Source of the DNA: an uncultured Rickettsiaceae bacterium | GTDB lineage: Bacteria > Pseudomonadota > Alphaproteobacteria > Rickettsiales > Rickettsiaceae | Direction: 5' to 3' | Length of the DNA: 6,614 bases | NCBI GenBank assembly: GCA_905479885.1 | Contig: CAJQOE010000098.1 | Coordinates: 1 to 6,614, forward strand | The notes under the pieces: generated by a model | What the model was told of the DNA's origin: nothing | Database searches by the model: none | What the model saw: only the letters and a program-made list of their open reading frames with translations | Program-made: the position numbers and the translations under genes | Part shown: one piece after another, positions 6,290 to 6,614 of the stretch | How the letters are laid out: each line of letters starts with the position of its first letter | Position numbering within the stretch: position 1 is the first letter of the stretch

Positions 6290-6614
6290 TTATTCAAACT
6301 TACACTCTTTGCAGTCTGGCCTTCTTCCACCCAAAAACCTTCAGATGGCGATAAATCTGCAGAAACTGCGCCTCTATCATCGAATACAAAACATTCGCCT
6401 TGCCACGCACCGCTTTCATTTTTAGTATCTTCTAGATATTGTAAAATACCACCATTTAAATGGTACACATCTTCAACACCCATCTGCTTTAATAAAGCCG
6501 TTGATTTTTCACATCTAATACCACCAGTGCAGAACATCGCTACTTTTTTGCCTTTAAAAAGCTCCATATTATCCTTAGTCCATTGCGGGAAAGAGCTAAA
6601 TGTTTCAGTTTTAG
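6286..6614 (-). CDS. trhO: TrhO/YceA-type rhodanese-domain tRNA hydroxylase (5' part missing)
   Basis: TrhO carries out oxygen-dependent hydroxylation of U34 in certain tRNAs to 5-hydroxyuridine. The reading frame stays open to the window edge: 15 codons precede the ATG at 6567 and encode TFSSFPQW, a typical family stretch, so that ATG is internal and the gene starts outside the window. About 108 C-terminal residues are visible of a protein usually 250-350 long. They include the rhodanese active-site loop CTGGIRCEKS (presumed catalytic Cys codon 6529-6531), VYHLNGGILQYLED and the TrhO block WQGECFVFDDR. After that the protein is unusual: RGAV replaces the common RVAV and the usual C-terminal CxxCR cysteines are absent, the tail ending SVSLNK. 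The TGA stop overlaps the regulator's ATG by 4 nt, so the two are in one operon. A divergent subfamily with another role is possible. Confidence 0.85.
   Translation of the reverse strand, partial: KTETFSSFPQWTKDNMELFKGKKVAMFCTGGIRCEKSTALLKQMGVEDVYHLNGGILQYLEDTKNESGAWQGECFVFDDRGAVSADLSPSEGFWVEEGQTAKSVSLNK

Noticed and set aside
1..6614. CRISPR array, toxin-antitoxin pair, phage or defence system.
   Set aside because: No regularly spaced repeats, no integrase or transposase motifs, and no nuclease or toxin families were seen. The recognisable genes are housekeeping.

Overview
The window is AT-rich bacterial DNA with tightly packed genes, 1-4 nt overlaps and short intergenic gaps. The gene set is flavin-dependent thymidylate synthase ThyX, the System I cytochrome c protein CcmF sitting apart from other ccm genes, MiaA, a TrhO-type rhodanese and a reduced OmpR-like regulator. 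Together with the base composition this suggests an alphaproteobacterium with a small genome, most likely Rickettsiales-like. That placement is inference; no phylogenetic marker in the window proves it.

Layout, left to right. Positions 1-196 have no convincing gene, but carry a leftward extended -10 element and a good rightward promoter for tRNA-Ala(GGC) at 197-272. A small leftward ORF for a 40-residue acidic protein (372-494) has a near-consensus promoter of its own. Next is a leftward two-gene unit: a CNNM/CBS/CorC membrane protein gene (2407-3672) followed by ccmF (584-2407). The two overlap by one base, TAG stop over GTG start. Their promoter lies in a 116-bp divergent region shared with a rightward unit, thyX (3789-4712) and miaA (4718-5662), separated by 5 nt. 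Converging on miaA from the right is a second leftward unit, a trhO-like rhodanese gene cut by the window edge (6286-6614) and a compact response-regulator-like protein (5672-6289), joined by an ATGA overlap.

How the genes work together. Three features concern tRNA: a tRNA-Ala gene, MiaA (modifies A37) and TrhO (hydroxylates U34). ThyX makes dTMP. CcmF attaches heme to apocytochromes c and implies c-type cytochrome respiration. The CNNM/CorC protein is probably an inner-membrane ion (Mg2+/Co2+) transporter or its regulator. Nearly everything is ordinary housekeeping. I found no CRISPR array, no complete mobile element and no evident new multi-gene system. The points most worth a second look are the degenerate-receiver regulator coupled to a TrhO with an unusual C-terminus, and the promoter-equipped 40-residue ORF.
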